Positions 18,371 through 20,654 of a stretch of DNA of 20,654 nucleotides are shown one piece after another; the stretch's first letter is position 1, and each line of letters starts with the position of its first letter. The notes beneath the pieces were generated by a model that was not told the DNA's origin, did not search any database, and saw only the letters and a program-made list of their open reading frames with translations. The translations under genes were made by a program, and so were the position numbers. The DNA comes from Paraglomus occultum (Eukaryota > Glomeromycota > Glomeromycetes > Paraglomerales > Paraglomeraceae), in NCBI GenBank assembly GCA_910592205.1, contig CAJVPJ010000622.1, forward strand, positions 1-20,654, written 5' to 3'.

Positions 18371-19837
18371 CTAATACCTAGAAAATTTACCCACGTCGAA
18401 GCTCTTGTTGGGCCACCTGATACTACGATTATTAGTCAAATGATCAAGTTCATTCAGAAAGTCAACCACAGGTGACACACCCTTTGGCTTGCTGGGGTGG
18501 TATCCGTCGTTCAGAAGAACCGTTTGGCGACTCGAAGAGAGCTCGACTTCATCATATTCATCGACTGAGGTACTATCGGCAAAATCTGGAGGACTAATAG
18601 TAAACACGTTGAAATTTTCGCTTGCGAAAGATGACCCCATGACAGATTCCAATCTAGACAAAATGTCAGACAACCCATCCACATCAGTGGACACTACTTG
18701 CTCCACTTGCTCTTCAACAAGAACAAAAGTCGGACTATGAATATCAATAGCCAAACGTCTCAGCATATGCTCGACTTCATCTCTGCTCATGCCAACCGGA
18801 AACAGTACTCGCAATTCTCCATTCATAATTCTGACTTGGAACTTCCCATGTCCGAGCAATAACCTCAGAATAGTCAATGCGTTCAGAATATGGTTGTATC
18901 TCGTTTGAAAAATGTCGTTGAGATTACGAACGAAAGCAGAGTCCAATGGTATATTACGCGTTTCATTGTTTATCGGGTTGTTCATGATCGTGATCATAGA
19001 ATCAATAGATTCACTCACGAGCGACTCAACATCCAATTGACAAAGTTTAATTGACATTTGAATCTGTGTTAAGGTTACCAAAACTGGAGAGTCATCGAAA
19101 GATTCTTGATAAACAACTAGGCTGTCATCAAACTCTGATTCAACGTCCTCGTTTGCCTTTTCACAAGCTGGCAATTCCTTGACAACAGACGTTCCAAACG
19201 GTACAACGTTCCTCAGATTGAACGTATCAAAACTAGCAGTCTTCTTGGAAGCTTCCACAGAACTCTTGGTTGCTTTCTTTTCGAATTCTTCGTACTGCAT
19301 AATCCGATCCTTCATATCCTGTTTCTCCATCCATCGAGTACCAAGTTTATTGGGAAGGGCAGCGAAAGGTTTAGCGTAGAATTGCGAGAGGCTCCCATTG
19401 ACAGTCGCAGCATTGTTTATGGCTTTAGCACCACAGGTAAAGTTACGTCTGATTGAATATCTGAAGGCATCTCTCATGCTACAGTGTCGCATGTATACTG
19501 CGCTAGTAAGCAAAGTATTGCCGGGATGTTTCTGAAAGAGGCTAAGCCTCTCGATTGGAATATAAGCATGTTTATATAATGGATTGACAGAGTTTGCAAT
19601 GGGAAAAGCCTTCTTGATCAACTCGAAAAGTTTATTGTCTTCGCGAACTTGCTGACCACTTTTGTGTGGTTTAAAAGATTGTTGGAATGCTACTAACTGA
19701 TGTTGTATGTTACTAACTTGACCCAGGTTATTTGCGCGCACTTTTGGCGCAGTATTGTTAAAAGTAGGGACTTTGGCCCAAAGGGACGCCGCTAAGCGAC
19801 CCACGGGTTCTGTCCAAGTTTTTATTTTAGGCAGCAT
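18371..19837 (-). CDS. Conserved-looking 488-aa protein, possibly mitochondrial, function unknown
   Basis: Single-exon minus-strand gene with an ATG start and TAG stop. No ATG-independent extension is needed. The N-terminal 170 residues are basic and poor in acids, including MRDAFRYSIRRNFTCGAKA, which looks like organelle-targeting sequence, although it lies internally (about 120-140). A middle section is acidic (ESEFDDSLVVYQESFDDS). The C-terminal third contains helices and a segment reading GELRVLFPVGMSRDEVEHML, close in pattern to a small domain of fungal proteins sometimes named casein kinase II beta-2 or left uncharacterised; that link is from memory and weak. The tail is low-complexity and Ser-rich. 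No catalytic motif is visible. Confidence 0.75.
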   Translation of the reverse strand: MLPKIKTWTEPVGRLAASLWAKVPTFNNTAPKVRANNLGQVSNIQHQLVAFQQSFKPHKSGQQVREDNKLFELIKKAFPIANSVNPLYKHAYIPIERLSLFQKHPGNTLLTSAVYMRHCSMRDAFRYSIRRNFTCGAKAINNAATVNGSLSQFYAKPFAALPNKLGTRWMEKQDMKDRIMQYEEFEKKATKSSVEASKKTASFDTFNLRNVVPFGTSVVKELPACEKANEDVESEFDDSLVVYQESFDDSPVLVTLTQIQMSIKLCQLDVESLVSESIDSMITIMNNPINNETRNIPLDSAFVRNLNDIFQTRYNHILNALTILRLLLGHGKFQVRIMNGELRVLFPVGMSRDEVEHMLRRLAIDIHSPTFVLVEEQVEQVVSTDVDGLSDILSRLESVMGSSFASENFNVFTISPPDFADSTSVDEYDEVELSSSRQTVLLNDGYHPSKPKGVSPVVDFLNELDHLTNNRSIRWPNKSFDVGKFSRY

Positions 19838-20489
19838 CGTGAAGCCCGAGCCGCAAGTACTCGAATGTTACTAACTTGTCCTTCTGCCAGACAAAATGAA
19901 AATTGAAATCAGCGATATAATGTTAGGGAACCCGCCAATATATAATAACTCCGGCATTATTAATGTTACTGGCCCGTGCCCACGCACAAATGCTACTACG
20001 CATTCTACATTACCATAAAAGTTCTCTCACGTGGTTTGAAGGTAATGTAAATGAGTTTCGCTAGATGATAGATGCATATTTATTTATCCAGATCTGCTGA
20101 CTTCGGCAAGAAAAGCACTTTATCAATCCGATCATCCGTCAGACGTGACGGGTAATCTCAGCCGATCGTCCACTGAAATGTCCTTCTCGCGATTTACTCC
20201 AGCACTCGAACTTCCTTTGTTTATAGTCACACGTCTGACAACTCGTTTTATTTGGATTTGATCTGTCATGTGATAAAAATAGACGAGCATGCAATTCACA
20301 AATTGATCGATATTAATATTTCAACTAGATCGATATTAATATTACAAGTCAAAGCTCGAAAAACCGATAGCACTTGAGAATGTGTTCACTTCTGCGTGTT
20401 GGGACATTGTGCAAAGAATGTGTTTAATACCGATATTGTGTAACAAATGAATCTTTGCTATTGGTTATATTAATATCGGTGTATTATTA
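19838..20489. other. Upstream region of the minus-strand gene, with short AT repeats
   Basis: It should contain the promoter of the gene that starts at 19837. GATCGATATTAATATT occurs twice, at 20305-20320 and 20328-20343 (23-bp period). TAATACCGATATT (20425-20437) is nearly inverted by AATATCGGTGTATTA (20472-20486). No open frame is supported. Confidence 0.55.
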
Positions 20490-20654
20490 CAGTCAGGACT
20501 CGATATAGTAAAGTCGAGGTTTTTCTTCACTACAGTCAAGACTCGATATAGTCAAGTCGACGGGACGGGGGTTTTTCTTGACTATATCGAATCTTTACTA
20601 TACCGAATATTCTCGTTATAGTAAAGTTTATATATACGTGGCATAAATCTTTAC
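20490..20654. mobile_element. Terminal repeat of a pogo/Tigger-like DNA transposon, running off the window
   Basis: CAGTCAAGACTCGATATAG at 20533 follows TA, and a near copy CAGTCAGGACTCGATATAG lies 43 bp earlier at 20490. Inside, TCGATATAGTCAAG (20543-20556) is perfectly inverted at 20577-20590 around a GGGACGGGGG loop, and CTTTACTATA (20593-20602) is inverted at 20617-20626. CAGT(C) ends next to TA with 'CGATATA' subterminal repeats are characteristic of pogo/Tigger-family elements, whose transposases resemble CENP-B. No transposase is visible before the window ends, so this could be a MITE or an element edge. Confidence 0.6.

Noticed and set aside
1-20654. tRNA, rRNA, CRISPR array or bacterial operon signals
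   Set aside because: No GTTCRA-containing cloverleaf, no rRNA-like block and no evenly spaced short repeats with unique spacers. The gene structure is eukaryotic, so ribosome binding sites and operators do not apply.

Overview
The window looks like nuclear DNA of an early-diverging fungus, most likely an arbuscular mycorrhizal (Glomeromycotina-type) genome. That is inference. The support is AT-rich spacers, many short GT-AG introns (mostly 64-100 bp), compact spliced genes, decayed Fanzor (eukaryotic TnpB-like) sequence, pogo/Tigger-like terminal repeats, and two DUF2418/Nur1-type nuclear-envelope genes, a fungal family.

Layout. 1-3800 is gene-poor and repeat-rich: a 28-bp minisatellite (618-785), a short CATTTCGCCG-type repeat (about 1191-1240), a 46-bp minisatellite (1692-1858) and a frameshifted, internally deleted Fanzor-like pseudogene (about 1995-2756). 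3806-5944 is an intronless Tudor/chromo-barrel reader gene with a 654-bp internal duplication. 6139-10347 I reconstruct as one 17-exon gene (about 994 aa). It encodes ZZ - extended PHD - ZZ - C4 finger - a bacterial-type amino-methyltransferase domain (FLGRG and HPPY motifs) - a linker resembling WDR76-type proteins - a second, degenerate methyltransferase-like half. 10603-11251 (minus) is a tail-anchored protein with an RVxF-like motif. 11280-14750 is mostly AT-rich spacer with weak, unassigned open stretches. 14751-16281 and 16745-18021 are tandem Nur1-like paralogues that I could reassemble exon by exon. 18371-19837 (minus) is a 488-aa unrecognised protein. The right end (20490-20654) enters an element with pogo/Tigger-like terminal repeats.

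How they may fit together. A methyl-lysine-reader-like Tudor protein sits 194 bp upstream of, and co-oriented with, a predicted DNA (N6-adenine or N4-cytosine) methyltransferase that carries its own histone-reader fingers. Two inner-nuclear-membrane silencing-type proteins lie a few kb away. The reader plus writer pair is the strongest candidate for an undescribed system: a bacterial-type DNA methyltransferase apparently rebuilt as a eukaryotic chromatin enzyme, with an active and a pseudo-catalytic half in one chain. Splice models were made by eye from GT/AG sites, phase and protein continuity. Nothing was checked against RNA or databases.
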